Assembly: GCA_023392185.1 (NCBI GenBank)
Contig: JAEVZP010000151.1
Location: 1 to 18,973, forward strand
Direction: 5' to 3'
Origin: Bacteroidota bacterium
Lineage (GTDB): Bacteria; Bacteroidota; Bacteroidia; Chitinophagales; Chitinophagaceae
Length of the DNA stretch: 18,973 bases
Shown here: in pieces, positions 6,966-14,296 of the stretch
Position numbering within the stretch: position 1 is the stretch's first letter
Layout: every line of letters starts with the position of its first letter
The notes under the pieces: generated by a model
The model's input: only the letters and a program-made list of their open reading frames with translations
Told to the model about the DNA's origin: nothing
The model's database searches: none
Translations under genes and position numbers: made by a program

Positions 6966-9725
6966 TTATTTAAAATCGCCGGCCATCACGAAGCTCATCT
7001 TCGAAGGATCGAAGTATTTGCGAATGGCTGCGTTGACCTCAGCCACGGTTACGTTCTGAAGCCGATCATCCATTTGTTTTTCAAAACCCATCGTGCGGTT
7101 CAGATACAGGTTGGACGAAAGGCGGGCAGCCAACTGGGCATCCTGCGCGCGACCGGTTTGGCGGTATTGCAGCAGGCCGCTCTTGGCAGCATCCAGTTCT
7201 TCCTGCGTGACGCCGTCGCGCACGAGCTTTTGCAACTCGTCTTTATAGGCATCAAGCAGTTTCTGGCGCGCTTCCGGATTATAGATCGCATAGGCACCAA
7301 AGGCAGTATTTTCATCCATGGAAGAACCCTGCAGGTAAGAGCCTACGCCGTAGGAAATCCCTTCTTTCTGGCGGATCCGCGTTGCGAGGCGCGAGTTAAG
7401 GAAGCCACCGCCGAAGATAAAGTTGGCCATCGTCAGGGCCGGATAATCGGGGTTGTCTTCCCGCATTTTGATGGCAGTGCCGGCCATCATCATCGCGTTT
7501 TTCTTGTCCGGCGTTTTCACGTCGATCAGTTGCGCCGGAGCGTCATAAAAAGCGTCCGGGACATAGGTATAGCTCTTGATCGCCGACCAGTCGCCCAGCA
7601 TCTTGGTCAGTTTCTTCTTGGTGTTATCCACATCAAAATCGCCTACCACAGCTACCGTAGCGCTGGAGCCGTTGTAGTAATCCTGATGAAACTTGCGCAG
7701 ATCTTCAAACGAAACCGCTTTCAACGCCGCCACTTCTTCATCCACCGACATCGGGTAGCGAATGTGCCCTTTGGGGTATTTGCTGGTAATGCGGCTCAGT
7801 TCGCGTCCGGCAATGCTTTGCGGCTCGCTGCGTTCCTGCTCCAGGTTCGAAACCGTTTCGTTGCGCAGCGTAGTCAGCTCGGCATCACTCAGCGCCGGCT
7901 GGTGCAGAATTTCATCCAGAATATCGAGCGCCGGACCAAAGTTTTGCTTGGTGCTTTGCAGGCGGATGGCCACCACCTGTCCTTGTGCGTTGATGCTCAG
8001 GTTGGACTGCAGCTTGTCGAGCGCATCGTTGACCTGCGCCATCGTCTTGGTCTTGGTGCCGCGGCGCAGACCGGCAGCGGTCAGGCTGGCGAGAGCAGCT
8101 TTATTTTGCATGGAGGCTTCATCACCGAGGCGCAGCGTCAGGCGCATGTCCACGGTGTTGCCCCGGGTGTCTTTACGCAGCAGGGCATACTTGGCGCCGC
8201 TCGTCATGGTGCCCACTTCGGTGCGGCGGTCGATATTTTCCGGCGTCGGGTCGAAGGCCTCGCCGGCAGCCATCACCGCTTCGCCTTTGTAGCCATCCAG
8301 CATTTTGGCCACATCGGGTTGCACCGGCACCTGCGTGCGCTCTGCATTGGTGGTAGGGATGAAAATGCCGGCCGTGCGGTTGGAAGGCTTCAGGTACAGA
8401 TCAGCGACGCGGTTCACGTCGGCAGCAGTCACCTTCCGGAGCTGGTCCCGGTAGAGATAGCCCAGCCGCCAGTCGCCCTGACCGATAAATTCGGAAAGCG
8501 CAATGCCGACGCGCGCCGAGTTGCGGTACAGGGTTTCAAAATCCTTCAGCAGCTTTGTTCGGCCCCGGCTTACTTCTTCTTCAGTCACCGGACGGGTACG
8601 CAGTTCGGCCAGTGTCTGATTCATGGTCATGCGGGCGCTGTCGAGCGATTTTTCTTTCGGAACATCGGCGTTGATATACAGAAAGCCCGGATCCTTCAGG
8701 CCGGCGGCCCAGCTCCATACGCTCGCTGCTTTTCCGGATTTCACGAGGCTTTGATACAGCCGGCCGTTGGGCTCGGAGGTCAGGGCCTCGTTGAGCACGT
8801 CGATCGCCGCATAATCGGGGTGCGCGCCCGGCGCAATATGGTAGGCCATGGCCACCGCCTGCACGTCGCCGGCGCGGCGCAGTTCCACAAAGCGCTCGCC
8901 GTCCTGCACCGGCTCTACCGTATAGTCGGGTTGCAGCTTGCGGGTGGGGCGGGGAATCTTACCAAAGTATTTGTTGACCAGCGCGAGGGTTTTTTGTTCG
9001 TCGATCTTGCCGGCTACCAGCAGCACGGCGTTGTCGGGCTGATAATATTTCCGGTAAAAAGCCTGCAGGTTTTCAATCGGCACGCGCTCGATGTCTTCCT
9101 TGGAGCCAATGGTGGTGTTGCCGTAGTTGTGCCAGATATAGGCGCTCGCCAGCACGCGTTCCATCAGGATGCCCGACGGGTTGTTCTCACCCATTTCAAA
9201 CTCGTTGCGCACCACGGTAAACTCGCTTTGTAGGTCTTTCTGCGCGATAAAAGAGTTCACCATCCGGTCGGCTTCCATATCGAGCGCCCAGTTGAGGTTT
9301 TCGTCGGTCGCCGCAAAGGTTTCAAAATAGTTGGTGCGGTCATACCAGGTAGTGCCGTTGGGCGAAGCGCCGTGGGCGGTCAGTTCCGCCGGAATGTTGG
9401 GGTGGCGGGGCGTGCCTTTAAACACCAGGTGCTCCAGCAGGTGGGCCATTCCGGTTTCGCCATAGCCTTCGTGGCGCGAACCGACTTTATAGGTGATATT
9501 GACCGTAATCGTCGGCTTCGACGGGTCGGGGAAAAGCAGTACGCGCAGGCCGTTGGGCAGTCCGTATTCCGTAATGCCTTCTACGGAGGTGATTTTTTTG
9601 ATTCCGGCCGTGGAAGGCGCCGTTTCCGTGGTGGTTTTGGTAGTCGTGCGTTTGGTTTGCGCTTCGGCGTGCGACATAGCGAGGCAGGCTGCCAGGAGCG
9701 GCAGCGCTATTTTTCGGGAATTCAT
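6966..9725 (-). CDS. M16 family zinc metallopeptidase, two-domain, secreted
   Basis: 919 residues. A signal peptide (about 1-22, ending SHAEAQ) is followed by a Thr-rich linker (24-41). The first M16 domain starts near 45 and holds the inverted zinc motif HLLEH at 95-99 (H95, H99 and E98) in MAHLLEHLVFKGT. The third ligand is likely E175 in VVRNEFEMGEN, about 76 residues later as in the family. The second M16 half (about 480-919) lacks the HxxEH motif and is the usual inactive partner that closes the clam-shell chamber. Expected role: degradation of peptides in the periplasm or at the cell surface. The Bacteroidota-type pattern of two fused halves of about 920 residues is normal length. It has its own promoter candidate 25 bases upstream and a strong terminator, so it is probably transcribed alone. 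Confidence 0.93.
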   Translation of the reverse strand: MNSRKIALPLLAACLAMSHAEAQTKRTTTKTTTETAPSTAGIKKITSVEGITEYGLPNGLRVLLFPDPSKPTITVNITYKVGSRHEGYGETGMAHLLEHLVFKGTPRHPNIPAELTAHGASPNGTTWYDRTNYFETFAATDENLNWALDMEADRMVNSFIAQKDLQSEFTVVRNEFEMGENNPSGILMERVLASAYIWHNYGNTTIGSKEDIERVPIENLQAFYRKYYQPDNAVLLVAGKIDEQKTLALVNKYFGKIPRPTRKLQPDYTVEPVQDGERFVELRRAGDVQAVAMAYHIAPGAHPDYAAIDVLNEALTSEPNGRLYQSLVKSGKAASVWSWAAGLKDPGFLYINADVPKEKSLDSARMTMNQTLAELRTRPVTEEEVSRGRTKLLKDFETLYRNSARVGIALSEFIGQGDWRLGYLYRDQLRKVTAADVNRVADLYLKPSNRTAGIFIPTTNAERTQVPVQPDVAKMLDGYKGEAVMAAGEAFDPTPENIDRRTEVGTMTSGAKYALLRKDTRGNTVDMRLTLRLGDEASMQNKAALASLTAAGLRRGTKTKTMAQVNDALDKLQSNLSINAQGQVVAIRLQSTKQNFGPALDILDEILHQPALSDAELTTLRNETVSNLEQERSEPQSIAGRELSRITSKYPKGHIRYPMSVDEEVAALKAVSFEDLRKFHQDYYNGSSATVAVVGDFDVDNTKKKLTKMLGDWSAIKSYTYVPDAFYDAPAQLIDVKTPDKKNAMMMAGTAIKMREDNPDYPALTMANFIFGGGFLNSRLATRIRQKEGISYGVGSYLQGSSMDENTAFGAYAIYNPEARQKLLDAYKDELQKLVRDGVTQEELDAAKSGLLQYRQTGRAQDAQLAARLSSNLYLNRTMGFEKQMDDRLQNVTVAEVNAAIRKYFDPSKMSFVMAGDFK

Positions 9726-9750
9726 GGGGAAAGAAAGCGGTTAATACTGC

Positions 9751-9781
9751 GAAAGGTAGCGTAGGCGGGATAAAACGCAAA
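9751..9781 (-). promoter_or_regulatory. candidate promoter of M16 gene (TTTG-19-TACCTTTC)
   Basis: On the - strand TTTG (9781-9778) is followed after 19 bases by TACCTTTC (9758-9751), one base from TAnnTTTG. The element ends 25 bases before the ATG, which fits a leader of about 20 bases. Confidence 0.4.
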
Positions 9782-9834
9782 GAAAAATGTGATGTATTCG
9801 GAGAAAATGCCGTTGTTGGGGGGATATTCAGAGA

Positions 9835-9875
9835 AGGACGGACGCCTGAAATAACAGGTCTGATGCATCCGTCCT
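9835..9875. repeat. orphan imperfect hairpin in the 321-base gap upstream of M16
   Basis: AGGACGGACGC (9835-9845) pairs with GCATCCGTCCT (9865-9875) with one G-T position. The inside holds a smaller CCTG/CAGG stem. No T-run follows on either strand, and it lies upstream of the M16 promoter candidate, so neither terminator nor M16 leader is supported. The rest of this gap (9726-10046) holds the M16 promoter, a 14-bp palindrome at 9941-9954, the TPR gene's terminator and a TTTCCGGAAA dimer. Confidence 0.5.
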
Positions 9876-9940
9876 GTCAATCGACACTTTTCGGCCTTCT
9901 ATCTCTATCAAATCCATACGGCAGACGGTGTGTGGCATTC

Positions 9941-9954
9941 TTGTTTTAAAACAA
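9941..9954. repeat. 14-bp perfect palindrome TTGTTTTAAAACAA
   Basis: A perfect AT-rich palindrome 25 bases beyond the TPR terminator's hairpin on the - strand. It could be a binding site or coincidental; no gene start lies close by. Confidence 0.4.
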
Positions 9955-9971
9955 TAGTAGGATTTCTGGAA

Positions 9972-10002
9972 GCAAAACGGCCCGCAGCAACTGCTGCGGG
10001 CC
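9972..10002 (-). terminator. rho-independent terminator of the PstS-like/TPR transcript
   Basis: GGCCCGCAGCA (9979-9989) pairs perfectly with TGCTGCGGGCC (9992-10002). On the - strand it is followed by GTTTTGC, a short T-run. It lies 45 bases after the stop of the TPR gene. Confidence 0.75.
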
Positions 10003-10019
10003 ATCTCTACAGGCTGCTT

Positions 10020-10039
10020 TTTCCGGAAATTTCCGGAAA
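10020..10039. repeat. tandem dimer of the TTTCCGGAAA palindrome after TPR gene
   Basis: Second exact tandem dimer, placed 7 bases beyond the TPR stop codon and 17 bases ahead of its terminator hairpin on the - strand, so it would be transcribed. Confidence 0.85.
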
Positions 10040-10046
10040 AAAGGGT

Positions 10047-11624
10047 TTATTTTTTCTTCGCCAAAGCTGCTTTAATCTGCTTGGCAAAGTCGTTTTCCGG
10101 CTCAATGGTGGTGATCTTGTCCAGATAGGTCTGCACTTTTGCCTTGTCGCCTTTGTTGTAGTAATACAAAGTCATGTATTGATACGCCTGCATCAGGTCG
10201 GCATCTTTCTTCTCGGCCGTCGTGCCCAGCCATTTTTCGTAGTGGGTGACGCCGCTTCCGGATTTGCCTTCTTCATCCAGGGCAGCAGCCACCCGGCCGC
10301 GCCAGTAAGTTGCCGACGGCTGATCCGGATATTTGGTTTCCATAGCTGCAAAAGCTTTTTCGGCAGCCGGATAATCCTTTGAATAATACTGCATTACACC
10401 CGCCCAGAAGTAGTCGATCGGTGGGCTGTCGGGATATTCCTTAATCAAACGGCCATACCATTCGGCACTGCGTGGATAATCTTTTACTTCGTCCTTAAAC
10501 ACTTCGGCCAGCTTGCGGTAGGTCTCCGATTTATCAGCTGCGGTGTCCTTGCTCGCCGCCATCTGATAATAATAATTGGCGCTGTCGGTCAGGCCGTTCA
10601 TCAGCATAATCCGGCCCACGTTCATGTAATCGGTGGGGTACAGTTTTTCCGGCTTTTGGGTGGCCAGATAGGTCCGCACGTTGGCCAGTGCCTGTGCCGA
10701 GTCTTTGGTCTCCAGTTGGCTATAGGCCAGCATACCATACAAACCCGGGCTTTTCTTTCCGGAAGCCAGCAGCTCGTTGGCCTTGGAGATCGTCGCCGGA
10801 TAATCCTTGGTCAGATACAGCAGGTTCAGGTACTGCTGATCATCCTGCGGCGACCGGTCGGAATATTTAAGGTAATCCTCGATATTTTTCCGGGCGTTCT
10901 GATAGCTGCCGCTATAGAAATAAGCGTTTGAAAGATCCCGGTACGGAAGCGGATTTTTTACATCGGCTTCTTTGGCCTTACCGTAGTTTTCGAGTGCCAG
11001 GTCATAACGCTTGGCTGCATACCACACCGAGCCGATGCGGGAATAGGCCAACGAGTTGGACGGATCCTTGGCAACCGCTTTTTCATAGGCTGTCATGGCC
11101 TGACCCGCGCCGCCCGGCAGTTTCATATACGCATCTCCAAGAGCGACACGCACATTCGGGTCATCGTTCTTTTCCAGAAATTTGCTGTACAGGTCCACGG
11201 CCCGTTGGGCATCGCCGCCTTTCAGAAAGGCATCGGCGGCAAAGCGCAAGGGCTCCACATCTTTTTTAGTCGCCTTGCCGGCAGCCAGCTCCGCCAGGCG
11301 CGTGCCGTTGATTTTATCGCCCTGTGCAAAAGCTACCTGTGCCATACCGGCAATATTGGCAGCATCATCCGGGAACTTGGCGAAAGCCGTGCGGGCCGCT
11401 TCATAATCCTCAGTACCAACCTCGGCAAGGCCCAGGTAATAATTGGCGCGGGCATCGGTTGCCAGCGGGGTCAGGGCTTTGCGGGCACTCTCATAGCGCT
11501 CATATTGCAGCATCTTAATACCGTCCTGCAAAGAATTTTGGGCCTGCGCGGTGAACGTACCGGCCGTCAGTGCCAGGGCAAAAGCAGGCAGCAGAAGGGT
11601 CTTCTTTATTTTGGAAATGGTCAT
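10047..11624 (-). CDS. secreted TPR-repeat protein paired with PstS-like lipoprotein
   Basis: 525 residues. Signal peptide at about 1-29 (KKTLLLPAFALALTAGTFTAQAQ). The rest is a solenoid of tetratricopeptide-like helical pairs, for example about 58-90 (ANYYLGLAEVGTEDYEAARTAF), 176-210, 211-245 (LAYSRIGSVWYAAKRYDLALENY), 246-280 (LSNAYFYSGSYQNARKNIEDYL) and about 405-440. It is expected to be a periplasmic scaffold. It starts 78 bases after the PstS-like lipoprotein gene on the same strand, and that pair is a recurrent Bacteroidota arrangement, often beside exbB/exbD/tonB genes. This suggests a role at the energised outer-membrane transport system, but no substrate can be read from sequence. 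Terminator and TTTCCGGAAA dimer follow the stop. Confidence 0.9.
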   Translation of the reverse strand: MTISKIKKTLLLPAFALALTAGTFTAQAQNSLQDGIKMLQYERYESARKALTPLATDARANYYLGLAEVGTEDYEAARTAFAKFPDDAANIAGMAQVAFAQGDKINGTRLAELAAGKATKKDVEPLRFAADAFLKGGDAQRAVDLYSKFLEKNDDPNVRVALGDAYMKLPGGAGQAMTAYEKAVAKDPSNSLAYSRIGSVWYAAKRYDLALENYGKAKEADVKNPLPYRDLSNAYFYSGSYQNARKNIEDYLKYSDRSPQDDQQYLNLLYLTKDYPATISKANELLASGKKSPGLYGMLAYSQLETKDSAQALANVRTYLATQKPEKLYPTDYMNVGRIMLMNGLTDSANYYYQMAASKDTAADKSETYRKLAEVFKDEVKDYPRSAEWYGRLIKEYPDSPPIDYFWAGVMQYYSKDYPAAEKAFAAMETKYPDQPSATYWRGRVAAALDEEGKSGSGVTHYEKWLGTTAEKKDADLMQAYQYMTLYYYNKGDKAKVQTYLDKITTIEPENDFAKQIKAALAKKK

Positions 11625-11702
11625 AAGTAAAAAACGAAATTGCCGGAAAAGAACGGCTTTTTAAAGACCCCTGAAAGAGGCCTGGGGTTTAGAAAAAGAA
11701 TC

Positions 11703-12629
11703 TTAAATACCGGAAGGGTTTACGTTTGCATCCCGGATCACCACGTTCATACGAAGCGGAAAAAGCCCGAAAGTCCGGAAAATCAACTGCCCGCGCTCCT
11801 TGGCGATAAAGTTGGCAAAACCAGTGCCCAAGCCAGGATACGACTCGCGGTTGATATAATATAACGTTCGGGTGAGCGGATAAGTTCGCAGCGCTACGTA
11901 GGCCTGGTACGGCTTTAGAAATTCGCCCGTCGAGTCATTTTTAAGCGCTCCAATGCGCACATCTTTCCGGAAATCATCTATGCCGTCAAAAACATGCGGC
12001 ATCCCCACAAAGCCGATTGCAGCCGGATTCTGCTTCACATAGGCGATTACCGAATCGGCGCTGCCGGCGGCAAACACATTCGGGCCCAGCTTTTCGCCCC
12101 GCAAAATCGAATCCTGAATAAAACGCACCGTGCTCGAGCCGGCATGGTCGAACACGACCGTAATCTGATCTTTATAAGTTCCGGTGAGAATACCTTTCAA
12201 CTGCGGCATCACAAAAACCGAGTCTTTAGATTCGCGGCTGGTCACGAGCGCTACGCCGTCGCGGGCCAGCTCCAGCGAGGTGGTCACCATCTTCCGGTCC
12301 AGATACGCCTGCTTTTCTTCTGCCGAAAGCTGCCGGGTCACCAGAATCAGGCGGGCTTTCTTTTCAATTAAATCCCCAAAACACTCGGCCTCCGGCTTGT
12401 AGTGGATGGTGATATTCGCCTTCGGATATGAAGAGTCAAACACTTTTTTCTGCTCTTCAATCACCGGCCGGTAGGTTTCATCCGCCGAGATGTCAATCGT
12501 TCCGGCAGACAGCGTATCGGTGGGCTGATCCGGCTTTTTATCGCTGCCACAGGCGCTGAAGCTCAGCAGGGCAATGCTCAGCGGCAGGAGCCGGGCAGAA
12601 AGCGAGGTGAAAAAATCTCTTTTTTTCAT
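11703..12629 (-). CDS. PstS-like periplasmic substrate-binding lipoprotein
   Basis: 308 residues from ATG 12629, where a basic MKKRDFF start gives a proper lipoprotein signal: hydrophobic LLPLSIALLSFSAC with lipobox Cys at residue 27. A further upstream in-frame ATG (12671) would put 14 residues in front of the signal and lies inside the promoter candidate, so it is not preferred. The mature part is a type 2 periplasmic binding fold of the phosphate-binding group: ISADETYRPVIEEQ near the start, HAGSSTVRFIQDSI (the anion-binding SGT-like loop), and YPLTRTLYYINRESYP with FRTFGLFPLR near the end. No ABC permease or ATPase genes accompany it, as is usual for the Bacteroidota version, so classical phosphate import is not supported. 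It is first in a probable two-gene transcript with the downstream TPR gene. Confidence 0.85.
   Translation of the reverse strand: MKKRDFFTSLSARLLPLSIALLSFSACGSDKKPDQPTDTLSAGTIDISADETYRPVIEEQKKVFDSSYPKANITIHYKPEAECFGDLIEKKARLILVTRQLSAEEKQAYLDRKMVTTSLELARDGVALVTSRESKDSVFVMPQLKGILTGTYKDQITVVFDHAGSSTVRFIQDSILRGEKLGPNVFAAGSADSVIAYVKQNPAAIGFVGMPHVFDGIDDFRKDVRIGALKNDSTGEFLKPYQAYVALRTYPLTRTLYYINRESYPGLGTGFANFIAKERGQLIFRTFGLFPLRMNVVIRDANVNPSGI
11964..11973. repeat. TTTCCGGAAA palindrome inside PstS-like gene
   Basis: Exact copy read on the coding strand as TTC CGG AAA (F-R-K) in DDFRKD. Confidence 0.75.
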
Positions 12630-12636
12630 GGGGGTC

Positions 12637-12668
12637 CAAAGATCAAAATCCAGGTTTGGGAAACCAAA
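12637..12668 (-). promoter_or_regulatory. candidate promoter of PstS-like gene with internal inverted repeat
   Basis: On the - strand TTTG (12668-12665) is followed after 20 bases by GATCTTTG (12644-12637), one base from TAnnTTTG. The spacer carries the inverted repeat GGTTT-GGG-AAACC (plus strand 12653-12665), which could be an operator. The predicted start would be within a few bases of the ATG, so the leader would be very short. Confidence 0.32.
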
Positions 12669-12726
12669 CACCAGACGTTAAAATCCGCGGCGTCAGGTTT
12701 CTGGGGTTTGAATATCCTGCTTTGCA

Positions 12727-12984
12727 TTAATGGAGGCGCAGCATCTTCATTTCCTGCACGCCCCGCCAGATGCGAAACGCACCGTACAGAGCGAAAAGGC
12801 CACCCAAAAAATAGGCCAGCACCGGCCCCAGTTCAAAAGAGCCGAAGTACTGATAGATCATCACCACGATGCCGAGCAGGATATACACCGTGCCCATAAC
12901 GAGGTTGAGGATGGCCCGGAATTTGGCGCCGGCTGCCTCTTTGCGGGAAGGCCCTTCTTCGGGCTGAGGAGAAAAAGAAGACAT
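12727..12984 (-). CDS. small two-helix membrane protein of unknown function
   Basis: 85 residues. A polar N-terminus of about 22 residues (SSFSPQPEEGPSRKEAAG) precedes two hydrophobic helices at about 27-45 (LNLVMGTVYILLGIVVMIY) and 53-70 (LGPVLAYFLGGLFALYGAF), then a basic tail RIWRGVQEMKML. It is probably an inner-membrane protein with a cytoplasmic N-terminus. It lies 97 bases upstream of the PstS-like gene on the same strand, but a promoter candidate sits in that gap, so co-transcription is uncertain. No named family is recognised; such small proteins are common near Exb/TonB-type loci in Bacteroidota, which is context only. Confidence 0.75.
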   Translation of the reverse strand: MSSFSPQPEEGPSRKEAAGAKFRAILNLVMGTVYILLGIVVMIYQYFGSFELGPVLAYFLGGLFALYGAFRIWRGVQEMKMLRLH

Positions 12985-13103
12985 AAAAAGTTGTTTTGAG
13001 AGGGGCAGGAAGCAGATGCACTGCGGCCGGAATAGAAAAATTCAGGTTGAAAGGCGGCTTTCTAAAGACGCACCGGGGCTGCAAATTGCACAACCGGCCC
13101 GAA

Positions 13104-13138
13104 TTAAAAAAGGAAGCCGCTTTGGAGCCGGCTTCCTT
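13104..13138 (-). terminator. rho-independent terminator of the histone H1-like gene
   Basis: AAGGAAGCCG (13110-13119) pairs with CGGCTTCCTT (13129-13138). On the - strand it is followed by a run of Ts (plus A-run 13106-13111). It starts 27 bases after the stop codon. Confidence 0.8.
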
Positions 13139-13165
13139 GTCTGAATGATTGCGTAAAAGAGGTAT

Positions 13166-13891
13166 TTACGGCTTTTTCCTGGTGGCTGTTTTTTTAGCCG
13201 GTGTTGCTGATTGCGTCGGAGCGGTCGACTTTTTAGAAGCTGCCTTTGCTGCCGGGGATTTGGTATCAGCGCTTTTGGCAGCCGCTTTTTTGGGAGTAGC
13301 TGCCGGAGCCGCTGTTTGAGACGCAGCTTTCGGAGCCGCCTTTTTTTGAGCCGCTGGTGCTTTGGCTGTGGGCGCTTTTTGAGTGTTAGCGGCTGCGCCG
13401 GCAGTTGCTGTCTTGGCTGGTGCTTTGGCTGCTGTTGCCTTCTTCGCCGGTGCTGCTTTAGCGCCGGCCTTGGCAGTAGCTACTTTTTGGGCGTCGGAAG
13501 CCGGTTTTTTGTCTTTGGCTGCCGATGCCGGGGCTTTGGCAGCGCTCGCTTTTACGTCGGCAGCTGCCTTGGTAGCAGTTGCCTTCTTAGCGGGTGTTTT
13601 CTGAGCGGGGGCTGTGGCAGTGCTGCCGGTCGTTGCCTTAGCTGCTTTTTTAGTTTTTTCGTCTGTTCCTTTGGAGGAAGCTGCTTTTTTTGCCGGGGCT
13701 TTGCTGCCTGAAGCTGTAACAGCTTTGGCAGCGCTTGCCTTCGGAGCCGTTTTTTTAGGAGCCGCAGGGGCTTTGGAATCAGGGGCCTTCTCCTGGGTCC
13801 CGGCCGTTTTTTGGGCCGTTTTGGAGGTGGTTGCCTTCTTGGCAGGCGCCGCTGCTTTGCTGCCGGTTGCCGCTTTTTTGGTGGTTGCCAT
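13166..13891 (-). CDS. histone H1-like Lys/Ala-rich DNA-binding protein
   Basis: 241 residues made almost wholly of Ala, Lys, Thr, Pro and Ser, with no aromatic residues and no globular domain. Short motifs recur: PAKKA/PAKKT at least five times, with many AKAPA and KKAA variants, ending in KKTATRKKP. This is the composition of eukaryotic H1 tails and of bacterial H1-like proteins, which bind DNA non-specifically through their basic, disordered chain and affect nucleoid packing. DNA binding is inferred from composition only. The gene is 64 bases downstream of rpmA on the same strand, but rpmA has its own terminator in that gap, so it probably has its own promoter; none is clear. Low-complexity coding DNA gives long spurious open frames on the other strand. 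Repeat-number differences between strains are likely. Confidence 0.82.
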   Translation of the reverse strand: MATTKKAATGSKAAAPAKKATTSKTAQKTAGTQEKAPDSKAPAAPKKTAPKASAAKAVTASGSKAPAKKAASSKGTDEKTKKAAKATTGSTATAPAQKTPAKKATATKAAADVKASAAKAPASAAKDKKPASDAQKVATAKAGAKAAPAKKATAAKAPAKTATAGAAANTQKAPTAKAPAAQKKAAPKAASQTAAPAATPKKAAAKSADTKSPAAKAASKKSTAPTQSATPAKKTATRKKP

Positions 13892-13938
13892 AAGGGTGTG
13901 AATTTATGGGTGGATAAAAATGGGTCCTTATAAACGGC

Positions 13939-13971
13939 AAAACAGCCGGAGGTTTTTAAGCCTCGGCTGTT
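13939..13971 (-). terminator. terminator overlapping the end of rpmA
   Basis: AACAGCCG (13941-13948) pairs with CGGCTGTT (13964-13971), and AGG (13950-13952) with CCT (13961-13963), with one bulged G. The loop contains the rpmA stop codon (13956-13958) and the last codons form part of the stem. A short TTTT follows on the - strand. Confidence 0.65.
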
Positions 13972-14240
13972 TCGGGTGTTGTGGTAGCAGCTACTTCCTG
14001 AACAGATATCAACGTCTTGTTCCGGGTCTTGCGAAACTGAACGATGCCGTCGGTCAGGGCATAAATGGTAAAGTCTTTACCGAGACCAACATTGGTGCCC
14101 GGGTGGTAGGCGGTTCCGCGCTGACGCACGATGATATTTCCGGCAATGGCAGGCTGGCCACCGAAAATTTTCACGCCCAGTCGTTTACTATGCGAGTCGC
14201 GGCCGTTCTTTACACTGCCTTCGCCTTTCTTATGTGCCAT
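13956..14240 (-). CDS. rpmA: 50S ribosomal protein L27
   Basis: 94 residues starting MAHKKGEGSVKNGRDS, the highly conserved N-terminus of L27 that reaches toward the peptidyl transferase centre, followed by KRLGVKIFGGQ and the HPGTNVGLGKD segment. There is no N-terminal extension of the Firmicutes type that needs processing. The C-terminus carries an Ala/Thr/Glu tail (ATTTPETAEA). It follows rplU by 56 bases, the standard bacterial order. The end of the gene is embedded in the terminator hairpin. No obgE gene follows, as would be the case in many other phyla. Confidence 0.97.
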   Translation of the reverse strand: MAHKKGEGSVKNGRDSHSKRLGVKIFGGQPAIAGNIIVRQRGTAYHPGTNVGLGKDFTIYALTDGIVQFRKTRNKTLISVQEVAATTTPETAEA

Positions 14241-14296
14241 GGGTACTAAGGTAGAATTTTTCTGGTTAAAACAAATGTGGGGAAAAAAAATTGCGC

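Noticed and set aside
6948..9233. 761-codon open frame on the + strand across the M16 gene
   Set aside because: It is the antisense shadow of a clear M16 peptidase with signal peptide and zinc motif; GC-rich third positions keep the opposite strand open. The same holds for the long antisense frames at 3148-4137, 14888-16255, 1592-2587 and 16167-17117.
3031..9870. ATGCATCC shared by the hairpins at 3005-3059 and 9835-9875, suggesting one repeat family
   Set aside because: The 8-base match is short and lies in different parts of the two stems; not enough to claim homology.
6841..10382. Small + strand frames with the shared peptide FPEISG (near 6871 and 10020)
   Set aside because: The shared peptide comes from the TTTCCGGAAA dimers read through, not from homologous proteins; both frames run into antisense of known genes.
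11640..11690. Weak CCCC/GGGG hairpin between the PstS-like and TPR genes
   Set aside because: Only about 5 bp pair, with an interrupted T-run; not enough to call a terminator, so co-transcription is retained.
11703..12671. Longer start (ATG 12671) for the PstS-like gene
   Set aside because: It adds MFGFPNLDFDLWTP before the lipoprotein signal and lies upstream of the likely promoter; ATG 12629 gives a correct signal.
13211..13901. Open frames on the + strand across the histone-like gene, giving Cys/Gly/Phe- or Ala/Val-rich proteins
   Set aside because: Products of translating Ala/Lys-rich low-complexity DNA backwards; the - strand frame has the proper start, terminator and family composition.
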